A stretch of DNA of 64,000 nt, taken from NCBI GenBank assembly GCA_950295325.1, contig OX485805.1:310501-374500 (forward strand), in the 5' to 3' direction. The translations under genes and the position numbers were made by a program. This document shows, one piece after another, positions 1-11,567 of this stretch (positions within the stretch are counted from its first letter, which is position 1; each line of letters starts with the position of its first letter). Source of the stretch: Polytrichum commune. Lineage: Eukaryota > Streptophyta > Polytrichopsida > Polytrichales > Polytrichaceae. The notes beneath the pieces were generated by a model. That model saw only the letters and a list, made by a program, of their open reading frames with translations, had not been told where the DNA came from and searched no databases.

Positions 1-424
1 CGCTTCTGAAAGGTAAAAACACCTTACTTTTGTGCACTCGGCAATTTTTTATCCTTCAGCGCTCAATTCTTGCTTCTGTTCTTCCACCATCCACTTTGCA
101 TTGTCCTCATTCAATGAGAATAGACTACAGACCTAAAAAGGATTTCATGGGTGGTACACTGCATCTTATTCCCTCTCTGGTTCACTAAAATGTTCTGATG
201 TTTCACTTGAAGTCTCAGACTGTGCACCCCTTATTTCCCAGGCTCAACTGGTTCATCTGTAAGTATGTACTAGTCGGTTCTCCCGAGCATTGGGTCCCGT
301 TGCTTTGAGCACTAACCTGGAACTTACTGTAGGAATGTCTATTCGTACTCATAATTGTTGGAACTCATATGATTATCTTATTCATTGTCAATGTGCTAAT
401 TCTCTTTCTCATTGTGTGGTGCAG
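1..424. other. 5' flank of the hAT-like gene
   Basis: No gene is called here. A donor-like GTAAGT at 259-264 and an acceptor (TGGTGCAG) ending at 424 suggest that an upstream exon of the following gene could lie in or before this stretch. Its codons cannot be fixed from the window. Confidence 0.4.
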
Positions 425-3400
425 ATTCCAGGACACTTGGCAAGCCAAGTACCCTTGGTCAGAGCAGGATGCGGAGGGTGATGGCAGATTTGAGAAGGTC
501 AGGTGTGTCATTTGCTCGAAAATCAATGGCAGGGATAAGATTCTTGATGCTAAAGATGACAACTTAAAAAAACATCAGGGTTGGAAAAAATGTCTCTCTG
601 ATATGCCTAACATGAAGTTGAAGAGGGGGGAGTGGTATTGGGACTCAAACTCCGGCCACAAGCGCGCTGAAAGGGCATTTGCTGCACTACCAACGGGCGA
701 CATTGCCACAATGGTTGCAGCAGGGGCTCCTCCCAAAAGGAAAGAGGTTCAAATGGCTATCATCTTCCACTTGCTCCAATTCGGGAGGCCAATGACCGAG
801 TATCCTCCTATGAAGGAACTCTTGCAATTCCTTGGTGTCCCTAAGGTGAGTACCCTAACCTTATTTAATTTTCATTTTTTTCTTTTTTCTCATTTTTTGT
901 TGCAGCATTAGCTTTGTTGATAATGTGCTTTGAATGGCTTTGTAGGTTCCATTGAAGCATTGGACCGAGGGTGCAGGTTGGGAAATGGGTGAGAGCTTGC
1001 TTAATGTTGTGCAAGCCAAGACAAAGGAAATAGTAAGTGCTGCCCCATATTTTTCAATCAGTTGTGATGAAGTAACAACGCTGGACAACCAGTCTTGGAT
1101 TAGTATTCATGTGTACACAATTTCTGATTGGGAAAGAGTGTCCTCTCTTCTGTCTTTGGAACGCGTGATCGATGGTGGTTCAGCTGAAAACATAACTAAG
1201 ATCATTGTTGGTGCCCTTTCTAAACAAGGTGGGCTAACCCCCCAACAAATAAGGGATCGGTTCATGGCATTCGGGGCAGATGGTGCTTCGGTCCTACAAG
1301 GCAAGAGGAATGGCGTTACTAACAAATTGCAAGTCTCTCATGCGCCACACATGCAAGGCATGCATTGTGTGGCACATCGAAGCAACCTTGCAGTGCAATG
1401 TCTATCAGATCTGGAGATGGTGAGTAGGATAGAAACCCTACTAGCAGCCTTGCACAGGTATTTCAGCAAGTCCCCAAAACGTCATTTGGAGCTCCAAAAA
1501 CTTGCTGATTTGCTTGAGACAAAGGGTAGGAAGATACTTCAAAATGTGAAAACTAGGTGGATCAGTATGTTAAGTCCTTTGCAACGTGTTTTGTCTGAGT
1601 ACCGCACTCTCTTGGTGAAGATGTACTCGGATCAATTTGTGAAACCGGCAATCCCAGCTGCAAAGGTAAACTACGAACTCCTGGCTGACATCATATGTTT
1701 GTTGACAATGGCGGCGGTGGTGCCCCTTCTTGAGGCGGTAAAGGCCTTGGTTGTCTTTGTACAATCGCCCTCAGTGTATGTGTGTGACTTCACAAGGGCT
1801 TTCAATCTTTGCATACAAGATGTGCATGACTTGTATTGCTCTGAGAAAGCATTCACTTCTGATGCATTTGCATGCTTCATTCAGATTTGTGAGCTCTCTC
1901 ATGATAGCATTCGCTTGAGGTGGCATCCGGATGTCAATGATTGTGTTGAACATTTAGTCTTCGAGGCCTATCTTTCTACTTCAGCGGGCTCACACCTTAA
2001 TGCTACTTGCATTGATCCTCAAACTTCGATGAGGACCTTCGTAACAAAAGAATTATTTGACATCACCATTTCAAGAGTGAAGACTGAGGTTACAGGTTTG
2101 TTTCTCTAACCTTTTTTTTTTCTTTTTTTTTTTGCAAGTTCAATGCACTTGCTAAGTTCTGCTCTTGCTAAGTTGTTAAGTTCTGCAACATGTTAAGTTA
2201 TGCTCTTGTTAAGTTCAGCTCTTGTTAAGGGTTTAGGCTTGGTAAGTTGTTAAGTTATGCAACAGGCAAGTTCTGCTCTTGGTAAGCTCTTGGTAAGTTG
2301 TTAAGTTCTGCTCTTGCTAAGTTCAGCACTTGTTAAGTTCTGCTCTTGCTAAGTTCTGCTCTTGCTAAGTTCACCTCTTGTTAAGTTCACCTCTTGTTAA
2401 GTTCTGCTCTTGCTAAGTTCAGCTAAGTTAAGTTCAGCTCTTCTTAAGTTCAGCTCTTGCTAAGTTGTGCACTTGTTAAGTTCAGCCTTGCTAAGTTCAG
2501 CTCTTGCTAAGTTCAGCTAAGTTAAGTTCAGCTAAGTTAAGTTCAGCTCTTGTTAAGTTCAGCTCTTGCTAAGTTGTGCACTTGTTAAGTTCAGCCTTGC
2601 TAAGTTCAGCTCTTGTTAAGTTAAGTTCAGCTCTTGCTAAGTTCAGGTCTTGTTAAGTTAAGTTCAGCTCTTGCTAAGTTGTTAAGTTATGCTCTTGTTA
2701 AATTCTGCTCTTGGTAAGTTGTGGTGTGAAGTATTGGTGGTATGCTTGCAGAGGCGGCCGCAATGATGGTAATGGAACTTGGGAGCAGGTTTCCACCAAG
2801 TGAGGTGATGGACGCATTGTCAATTGTGTACCCTCAATTTTGGATTGAGCCAGGGCATGAGGACAAGCTAACATCTCACATGAACACTTTGAAGGCAACC
2901 TTTTGTGTGCCCAAACAGATTTCTAGCACTCCATTACAGTATGAAACTAGCCCAGCATTGTTGGATGCAGCTGCACTTGATCGGCAGCTGCACTGGTTCG
3001 GGGTGGCCATGGTGAACAATTCCGAGCATGCAATGCGTGCATTGGACTTGAATGTTCATCCCATAACGAAGGTTTGGCGTAACTTTGCACAATCTGGTCC
3101 ATTGAGGGGGATGTTCCTTGAGTTCTTCAAGCTCGCAGAAATTGCGATGATTCAGGTATGCTTTGCTTGGTTTTTTTGGATTCATTTCTTGCTTTTATAT
3201 TCGTGTTGGTTCTTTGCTGATTTTTTTATCTGTTTTTGCTTCCCACCTTGCAGGTTCTTGGGAGTGTAGAGGATGAAAGAACATTCTCCAATGTTGCTTT
3301 CTTGAAGAACAAACTCCGCAATCGATTGATAGAGCACTTGCCTCTTGTTACCACTATGTTTGCACAAAAACATTACACTTTGACTTCATTCCCTTACAAG

Positions 3401-3463
3401 GAAGTTGTTTCGGATTGGAGGGGTTTAAAGCCGAAGCGGGGTAGATATGCATTGGGTGTTTGA
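425..3463 (+). CDS. hAT-family transposase-like protein with N-terminal zinc finger (4 visible exons)
   Basis: Exons 425-845, 946-2095, 2752-3155 and 3254-3463 join in phase with GT-AG borders to about 727 residues, ending in TGA. The 5' end is open: the first base completes a codon from an unseen exon. The N-terminus has a CxxC...H arrangement (RCVICSK, then LKKHQGWKKC) like a BED-type finger. The middle holds the transposase-like core: CDEVTTLDNQSW (possible first catalytic Asp), FGADGASVLQG (possible second Asp), a HCVAHRSNLA segment and KTRWIS. The C-terminus is a hAT dimerisation domain (SVEDERTFSNVAFLKNKLRNR). Hosts keep such genes both as domesticated factors and as aging transposons. 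The open frame and three spliced introns favour an expressed or recently active gene. I saw no terminal inverted repeats or target duplication. Family assignment is good; catalytic competence is unknown. Confidence 0.8.
2145..2735 (+). repeat. 16-bp minisatellite filling an intron of the hAT-like gene
   Basis: Nearly all of intron 2 (2096-2751) is made of variants of a 16-bp unit, AAGTTCAGCTCTTGYT. Shorter AAGTTCAGCT and longer TGCACTTGTTAAG variants are mixed in a higher-order pattern. Several units contain TTGGTAAGTT, which matches the plant 5' splice-site consensus, so the intron is full of decoy donors. The repeat stops just before the acceptor TGCTTGCAG at 2751. Confidence 0.9.
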
Positions 3464-3887
3464 TTCACATAGAATTATTTACAATGGAAACTTATTTAGG
3501 GGGTTTTTCACACTTCTTAGAGCATTCAAATTTCAGAGTAGAAGCAACTTATTGACTCCAAAGATATACGCCAATTCACATGGCTAAATGGCAATGTATG
3601 CCTATTATGAATGAAGAAGTGTTTTCCTCCTATATTTTTTGTGTGTCATGGTTTCAATTTCGCATAATACATGCTACATTTCATCCATGAAATAGTTCCA
3701 TTGAATTGTGTTTTTTTTTGCACATAGCTGAATTTCTCCCGCCCTTTCAATGTTATATCGCATGTGTAATGATTTGCTCACATGGAAATATAGTGCCAAA
3801 TGAAACTAAACCCTCCCTCTTATTCGCAAAATATTATACTGAAATATATGCCCAAATAGGCTCCAACACGTCATTCACATTCAATAA
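3464..3887. other. 3' flank of the hAT-like gene, no gene seen
   Basis: AT-rich sequence directly after the TGA stop, probably the 3' UTR and flank. No coding or structural feature was recognised. Confidence 0.4.
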
Positions 3888-4023
3888 AATAGTTACTTCA
3901 TCTCCAAGGTAAAAGTGAAAAATTGTTACTTCACCTCCAAGGTAAAAGTGAAAATAGTTACTTCACTTCCAAGGTAAAAGTGAAAAATAGTTACTTCACC
4001 TCCAAGGTAAAAGTGAAAAAAAA
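3888..4023 (+). repeat. Tandem repeat of about 33 bp, four copies
   Basis: Four imperfect copies of a unit starting AGTTACTTCACCTCCAAGG and continuing TAAAAGTGAAAAAT lie head to tail. They end exactly where the GC-rich dispersed repeat begins. No coding potential. Confidence 0.85.
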
Positions 4024-4031
4024 TTCGCTGC

Positions 4032-4350
4032 TCCCAGGCACTGCTGTACCAGGGCGCTGTCCCGGGACAGCACCCCACTCAAATGGCCATAACTCCTAGC
4101 TCACACCTCCGATTGAGGTGATCTTGAGCATTCTAGAATCACCACGCCATGAGCTACGCATAGCTCATGGCCTCACCCTCATGCCTCCTAGTCTTTGTGG
4201 GTGGGAGGCGTTCCCAACGCCCGGGGCCCTCACCCACACTAGGATCACTTGGGCCCTCTCACCAACGGCGCCACAAGTCCCGGGTGTCACTCCGGGGTCC
4301 CCCTTGTGCCCATGGTGTTTCGGCCACTCCTCATGGAGAGGTGCGCGACA
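4032..4350 (+). repeat. GC-rich dispersed repeat, copy A
   Basis: This block matches the reverse complement of 43853-44168 inside the Ty3/gypsy element. Both copies share the palindromic GTCCCGGGAC core, CACTCAAATGGCCAT, CATTCTAGAAT-like sequence, GGGCCCTCACC and the end GAGGTGCGCGACA. The boundary at GCGACA is the same in both copies, so it is probably a true element terminus. Copy A holds only the terminal 320 bp. No reading frame is conserved between copies. The repeat class (TRIM, LARD or other) is undetermined. Confidence 0.8.
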
Positions 4351-4510
4351 ATTCATGCGAAATGTGAGGAATGCGGCCAAGAGGATTCAGATTCGGGGTG
4401 AAGGAAGCTCTCTGAGCTGCGGCCAGGAGGATTCATGCGAAATGTGAGAAATGCGGCCAAGAGGATTCAGATTCAGGGTGAAGGGAGCTCTCTGAGCTGT
4501 GGCCAGGGGG
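4351..4510 (+). repeat. Tandem duplication of an 80-bp unit
   Basis: Two 80-bp units, both starting ATTCATGCGAAATGTGAG, lie at 4351-4430 and 4431-4510 with a few substitutions. One frame reads a CEECGQED-like CxxC motif in each copy. Because 80 is not a multiple of three, the duplication shifts the frame. It abuts the conserved terminus of the GC-rich repeat. Confidence 0.85.
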
Positions 4511-4957
4511 ATTCAACAGCCACATCAGTTAGTGAGCCACAGCCGCCAAAGGTAGCCGAAGGATTGCAATGCCAGCTGACGGGCGTTGACGGGCAGTCTT
4601 TGAGGGTGGACAACGTAGTTTACCGGCTGGGGTACCGAACCCATAATTAATTGATGGGTCCCGGCCGAGACTGATAGGGGGTTCCCTTAGGCTGATTCCA
4701 TCAATGTGGTGATAGGAGGGAGTTAAACTAGGAATTAGGGAGGGAGTAGTGAAGAGTGAGCTGCAATGTGTAAGGCTTACTCCTAGAATTTGAAGGATAA
4801 TATAGGAGTGTGAGCTTTGACTGTAAGAAGGGTGGAAATAAGGAAAACAAATACACCTATTAATTCTTGTGGCCCCACTTTAAGACAAACTGGTGTGTTG
4901 AATGTGACATAAAAAGGGGTATGACCAAAGCTAGGAGAGTAGCAGGTATTAGGTGTT
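4511..4957 (+). other. Coding-like tail, then unassigned sequence
   Basis: From 4511 to 4650 one frame stays open in unbiased, protein-like composition (for example VDGQSLRVDNVVYRLGYRT) and ends in TAA. It could be the last exon fragment of an old gene, but I do not recognise the family. Nothing was recognised from 4651 to 4957. Confidence 0.25.
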
Positions 4958-4959
4958 AC

Positions 4960-6370
4960 ATGTGGGTCACAAGCCTTCACCCGGACTCAGACGCATAAGG
5001 GTGGAGGTTTGGGCCTCACACGAGGGTTGCGACAAATCCGGAGTGGACGAACTAGCCTTAGCTCTGGATAGAGCCGGTGATTCTAAGATTTGGCAAGGTG
5101 ACGCCAAATTCTTGAACCTCTCCTCCAAGGCACCAATCTTTGTCTTCGATACATTTTCCCGTTCGGAAGAAGGGTTTAGGGTATAGGGGTTTAGAATGGA
5201 GATCAAAGCAATTTTCCACCACGTGATTGTTTCACCCACAGTGGGAACACTTCAACTGCTTCGGTAATGTTTACCAGCCTCCTTCATTGAATTGTGAACA
5301 TGAACAACTGGCTTCCGCTTTGGATTATTTGCAGGTGGGCTTGCCTTTGCTTTGAAGGACAATCCTTCTTAGTGTGGCCTGACAATATAAGGTATTGTCT
5401 CCCTCTGCTTTTGCCAATCCTACAGTTAAAACCAGAGTTTTCCGGGATTTGCTAGAATCCACAAGCAAAGATACCAAGTCAGTGGCATCGTGCTGATACA
5501 ATGTACAATCACACTGTTCCACAATGGCAAATGCCTCTGCAAGTGTCGTTCACCTACCATAATCCATGATGATCATGGGCAACGCTAAGTCAATGAAACG
5601 TTTGTTGATCTTTGACAAAAAGACCTTCACCAACTAGCTTTCTGTAAAAACCACCTCCAAATTTTCTGACAAATCTCGCCAACCTCGTATACATGGTACA
5701 ATGTGTGTCGTCATTTTTCTACCGGAAGTCTTGGATCCGCTGCATTTGATCCTGACGGAAACCTTCGTATTCCTTTTCCAAATGAAGATGGAATTCTCAT
5801 AGAGGACCAAAATCTGGCAGAACCCCTAAAGAAGCTAATGCCACCTGGATATCCTAGACATAACGGAAGAATGGAATGACCGGACTCTATGTATTCGCGA
5901 ATATGGATGTAGGAACCTTCTGCTTAGGTTCACTAGGGAAAGGTTTTTCCACATCCATTATAAAAACGCCCTATGCTTGCTCCATCTTAACCACAAGAGC
6001 GGCCAATGAACTGGAAGTCATGCCTTCCTTCAATGCGGAGACCAACTTTATTCGAGTTTCCCAATACCGCTCTACCTTGCGAAGCTCCATCTAATGAGCA
6101 TCCATCCATTGCTCATAATTTTAGAGCGCATTGTACTCCAAATATTAGGGCAAAAGCTCGAATACATACCAATCATTAAAACTGTTATTGCGTTGGCGTT
6201 TCTCCTTTATCCATGTTCTAAATCAAAATTTCAAATCTTGCAAAGAGAAGATCCATGTTTAACCGAAAAACCGGTCCCGGATTCTTCCTCACGTCTTTTT
6301 CTCCATATCGTCAAAGATTCATATCCAAAGAACGTGAAACCGAGTGGAAGTCCTCCACTCTGAAGTAGGT
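4960..6370 (-). pseudogene. Decayed retrotransposon gag with CCHC knuckle remnants
   Basis: Read on the minus strand, several frames give gag-like sequence broken by stops and shifts. It starts near 6100 with MELRKVERYWETRIKLVSAL, continues through a capsid-like stretch (YTRLARFVRKFGGGF, then VEQCDCTLYQHDATDLVSLL), and ends with two zinc knuckles. The first is a remnant, SGHTKKDCPSK. The second, CSHCG-stop-NNHVVENC, keeps CX2CX4HX4C spacing around a TGA. This suits the gag of a Ty3/gypsy-type element. No pol or LTR partner was found nearby. It is clearly non-functional. Confidence 0.65.
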
Positions 6371-9300
6371 TGAAAAGCCTCGTCGGGTGCTACCACTAGG
6401 TCAACGTTTATGAGGTCAAAAAATACCACTAGGTCAACGTTTAAGAGGTCAAAAAATGAGCTTTCCAATGCTTATGGAGATGGAAAACGATAATGGTAGC
6501 TCAGAGTTGTAACCATAAACCCACAATGGGTTTGGTCACTGAAGTCAACAACCTAAATTAATTTGGTGTTAAGGTAAAAGGTCAAAATGTGAAAGGCAAT
6601 CTGCACATGCAACCATCTTATGGTATGTTGGTCATTAATCCAACCTTACCATAAGGGAATACAAGCACTGGCCACTTGGTGCACATCCAAGGCTCTTGTT
6701 GGTCATTACTTCGACCTCACCTCCACGATATCCTATCACAAACTAATACAACACAAAATGGAACAATACTAGTAGCGTTCAGCAACACAGTCCGCCACGG
6801 GAAAAGGTATCACAACGAAATACAAAAAACAATGCAAATGCAGCACTGGATCTTCTTTCCCAAACAACAATTAAGCAAAAATTGAAATTGACCACGCACA
6901 ACCGGTATTTGTCTGCAGTTGGTGGTCAAATGTGAGAGACCCATGTTGCCGTAAAAAAAAATTGCACATAAGCACATCTCTCATCCCCCCACTACAACAT
7001 AAAAATTCCCTCCTCACAAAAATCCCTAAAACCTATGTTTCTAAATAAAATTCAACCCAAGATTTATCCTCTTAGGTCGAATGGAGATTTTATATGCCAA
7101 ATAATTCTCAATGGCAATCCTTTGGCAATCCCGTACATCACATCCCTAAAAAAATTCCAATGTCGGCCAAATTGTCCCCCAAGAATTTGAATATGTGGTT
7201 GCTTAAGCTTCTTTCCCTCCGTTTTTAACCAAAAGAAAAAGAAAACACCCTCTTATGCTAAGTACATCTTATAACTTAATGTAGAGAAAGAATAAGCCAA
7301 CCGCAAGCTCGTTGCAATCTCAAGCCCTTTGCGTGTTCCCGTATGTTTCTACGAACCTTTCTCTTGATGCTCCACCCTTAATTTCTTATAAAATGTTTGC
7401 GAGGTTATCAAATTAACACCTATAAATATTTAGTCGACATCGATTAAAGATTGAGACTAAAATGACATTTGATTATCTTCGAGCCCCCAAATTTCTTTGT
7501 TGATTAATGAACACAACCTTGACAAATGTTTTCATAAAACTTCATCTTTCGTCAATCCAAAAATCAACTTTGACAATCAAGTATGAGTGTCCCTACCAAC
7601 TAGTAGAGAAGGCTGTTGGTTTAGGGTTCTCTTCCTCTCTCTCATCTTTTTTTGTTTCTTTTTTGCTGTTTGAATCAATTTATGCTTGAATTAGACTCAA
7701 GAATTCTCTTTCAAAGTTCAATGGCATGAATTCTTGCTTGTAAGCAACCAAATGATAAGAAATTCTATGAACAATTCAACAATTCTTCGTCACAATTCAC
7801 CTAAATGTGTCATTCACAAGTAAGCATTTTTCTTCTTGTTGCTTTGCAAATCTGCGGTGTTCTTCGCTCTGACACTCTGCAACTTCGTCACTTTTTGTCC
7901 TCGCGCTCTTCTTTGCATGTTATATCTCAAGAATGAAAAAAAAAATGAAGCATTTTTGCCAAGTAAGAAGGATGAGAGTCAAAACCTTGCAAGAGTTCTG
8001 ATTATCTTTTTAAATGCATACAATGAGTCAAGTTATCTCTCACTCCACCACGGGAGAATCCAAGAGTGTAAGTAGGGGGAGAAGAACTTAGGATGTATTG
8101 CAAAAACATGCAATCTTCACCTCACACAAGCTCTCCCCACGTACTCACTCACAAGGCTAGACTTGGCAAGAATGCCAAGCCAAGAAGGAGGCTCCTCACT
8201 TAGGAGCATCTCTCCAACTCCTAGAATTCATCCATCCAAATCTAAATGGATGAAACCCCATGGATAAGGTGTGGCCGCCGACGCCGCATACTGTAACAAA
8301 CTAGAAGAGTTTCTTGAACCAAAATGAAATACAAGACTTTTCATTACATTATATGTCATTAAAATTTGTTCATATAAGAAAAGAGCATATATTTAGAAAT
8401 AACAAGATTAATTCACTTCACACGGAAGTACTTGGCCAACAAGATACTTGAAAATACTAGAAAAAACTTTGCCAATATTGGCAAACTCTATTATGCTTCG
8501 GTGGAACGCTCAACACATGGAAGTGTGGCTTCAATGTTCCTTTGAGGCTCACATCAAATAGTACAATTGGAATAATTGATAGAAATAGTGAGCAGAAGCT
8601 TAAGGTTGAAGAGAATGGTTACCTTGCTTTCTCTCCCTAAACTATTAATAGTTATACATACTAAAACCAACATATTAATTTAAATTTCATTTTAGAATGA
8701 CAAAGACCCCTTCAAATGGTAAGTCACAATTTATAACATCAATGCTAATGAGGATTTTGTAATGTTTATAACTTTTTAATTAATTACATGCTTATTGACA
8801 CTTCATTTCCGGAATGAAATCCTAGTCAATTGCTTCTTTACTAAGTGCATGTACACACACACACACACACATATTTATATATGATTTTGGACCTTGAAGA
8901 TGAAATGCACTTAATATGGGATTTGTACATAAGTGGCCTTCAAAAATGCAAGGGCAATGGTTTTTTCAAAGTCGAGCGGGGCGGATAGAACTTTACGGTC
9001 AGATCTAGAAAATCTCGATTTCTTGCTGGGGGCTGCCCCTGCCCGTATCTACCTCCCCAAAAAGCTCGTAGGGGGAGGTTTGACGTCCCCCAAATCAGTA
9101 CAAAAACCAAGCCAACACCACTGTACACTGATTGTCAAGATCCTCTTGCACACATTTTTATATAATAGGAAAATATTTGTTTGACACTGGTGGTTGACTT
9201 TGGCTCCTGTTGTTGTCACCATTGCCTCACTTGCATACATTTCCACTCTCATTTAACTCTCATTTGAATTGTTTAGGTGTTTTGTGGTGCTATAAGTACA

Positions 9301-10692
9301 CAGTCTATAGTAACTAGTGTCACGTACACTATTTGTGAAGGGCCTAAACTAGATCCATAGAGGTCTCAAAGCGTCGTATCCACTAAATGCCAATATGTTA
9401 TCATTCGTCAACATAAGTAGCTTTCTAAATGAAAATTTATTTATATTTGGTGTAACAAATTGGTACTTCAGATGATAGTTTGCATTTTAGTATGCAAGGT
9501 GAAGATACTATTAAGCATACTAATGGCAAGTGTCATGTGTATATATTTTATTATGAAAGAAGAAGATAATTTTGAACATATTATTGTCAAGTGTCAATTG
9601 TGTACACTTTTGTCAACTTGTAGACCATTATGTAATATAGGCATACACATCATAACATTATTGAACACACTCATGCCAAGATATTAGTAAGCGCTCTTGA
9701 GCGCCAAGTGTCTCGAGGTGACGCTAACAGTGAAGTTGTCGGTCATTAGTGTAATCTAGTATACGCCTCAAAATAGGGTAAGTGACACTATTACACATGT
9801 GACACTAAATACCATAAAGGGTGTAGTAGTTATGAACTCAGAAACAACATCATAACTTTGAACTCACAGATGTGCAGATTCAGACCTCGCACATTTGGTA
9901 AGATCCTCTACATTAGCTCATGTTAGGGAAACTTGCAATGATCACTCCTAGGCATTGGCATGGCAGTGGTACTTTTAGTCTCTGTAAACTTGACTGACTT
10001 GTATTTAGTGTGTGTACTTGTACATAACCTGTGGGAATTACGGTGCAATAGAGGTTCAATTCATCGGGATGCTCATTATTGTGCCCTCTTTGTTTTTTTA
10101 ATCTGAACATCATCAGGATGTTCTCCAGCCCACTGTCTAGTTCTCGTCATAGATTTCGTGTTTGCCTCCAATTTAGGTGAACTTGGTGATTTCTACACAT
10201 GCACAGGTGGTGTGTAGCACGATGGTCCTGAAGTTCATCACCTCGTTCCTTTGTCTCAAAAAGAATTCATCACCTCTGTCCAGCATCGACTACATGTGGA
10301 GGTGTGACGAGCTTTTAAGTCCCTGTGTAGTTGGTAGTCATGGATGGCTTCGATCCTTTAATTCGATCTCGAGAGCCACATTTGCGTCTCCTTACGAGTG
10401 ACGAGACATATGTCCGCGGCTTTGTGGTGCCGATCATCGTCATAATGATAAGTATGACAACTCACGCTGTGCGTTCGCGGCTAAACTTTGATCCTGGATC
10501 CTCTCAATAAAACCCACCAAGTACCATTTAAACTAGACCTATTTCGATTTTGATACCGGTTGGCTGCTAGGCTCTTTATACCATTGTCGACATTGTGTAT
10601 TGATATCATGCATTCACCTATATACCAGTCCAGCATTGGTAATCAATTTAACCAACTTATGCTAGAGATGATACTCTATACGTCTGACAAAA
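6371..10692. other. Gene-free AT-rich stretch
   Basis: About 4.3 kb with no recognisable gene. It holds a short (AC)n microsatellite at 8853-8870, a slightly GC-richer patch at 8960-9120, and partly repeated TGTCAAGTGTCA-like segments at 9480-9620. Every open frame is short and looks random. Confidence 0.5.
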
Positions 10693-11567
10693 TTGTGAAA
10701 ACGTGTCCAGGTTATCACGAAACCTATCCACATCTACATCTTGTGGTATGGTTCATGGGCCACGAACGAGACGGACTTGATCCGAACCGCTCTGTCGTCG
10801 CTCACACTGGATGTGAAGATCAACCAGTTCCCGAGTTTGCGCAATCTCTCGAAGGTGATGAGATAGCACTACCAACACCCAGTGAACGACAACACTACTC
10901 TCACGTATGTCGCTGACAAGGTCACAGTTACAAAGGAGTTCATTGATGATGCGTCCGCACGATCGAAAACTATCGACTCCCGTTCTGACTGAGAACAGAT
11001 CATCCAGGATGGCAACCTGCCTGCCGACTATGCACAAGGCGTCTACTTTCTCCTCACCGCGTCTGACATCTCGCTCTCCAACCGGGACACCCCGTGTGGG
11101 TACCACAGCTGTGTTGGCGTGATGAGCGCCAATTCTATTCTGAGTTACTCCTTCGTACCGATCCCCACCGATCCCTCCGTGAGGAGGTGTAACAATTTCT
11201 ATTCGAAAGTCCTGCCATCTAACCCCCCACCCAACCACGCCGTATCCGCCGACGGCTCCCTCAACCCCCTCATTGACACTCTCATACATGAGCTGACGAT
11301 CCGTTGCGGATCCTGGCAACAGAACATGTTGGAAAACAGCGAGCCCACAGATGTGCGCGCCAACAATTACATTGCCGGTGAGTGGTACTACTGCGACACC
11401 CCGAGCATGTACGCGGGCTTCAACACGTCTTCCCCACCTTACCCCGATTGCTCAACTTTGTCCACCGTCTTCTCAGCCAGGGACCCTCATCGCTCGCTCA
11501 CAGATCCCCAGTCGGGCGTCCAGGTGAAAGTGTATGGGGTTAGCGGATCCCAGTTCCTGGTCCAGAA
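10693..11567 (+). pseudogene. EXORDIUM/PHI-1-like gene, part before the Copia insertion
   Basis: One frame carries the hallmarks of the phosphate-induced-1/EXORDIUM family of secreted plant proteins: IHIYILWYGSWATNETDL (family YLLWYGNW), then LPADYAQGVYFLLTASDIS (family LP-NG-YLVLTSADV), CGYHS and AVSADGSLNPLIDTLIHEL (family APNGDVGVDGMI). Two in-frame stops break it, TAG at 10864-10866 and TGA at 10990-10992. The frame is otherwise unbroken up to the retrotransposon at 11568. The family acts in the apoplast in growth and carbon signalling; that role is from family knowledge. The first exon and signal peptide were not found. Confidence 0.7.

Noticed and set aside
2145-2735. Regular repeats resembling a CRISPR array
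   Set aside because: Units are 16 bp, contiguous without unique spacers, and inside a eukaryotic intron.
10753-11319. 188-codon antisense open frame
   Set aside because: It lies opposite the EXORDIUM-like coding sequence, whose conserved motifs explain the low stop density; its own translation resembles no domain.
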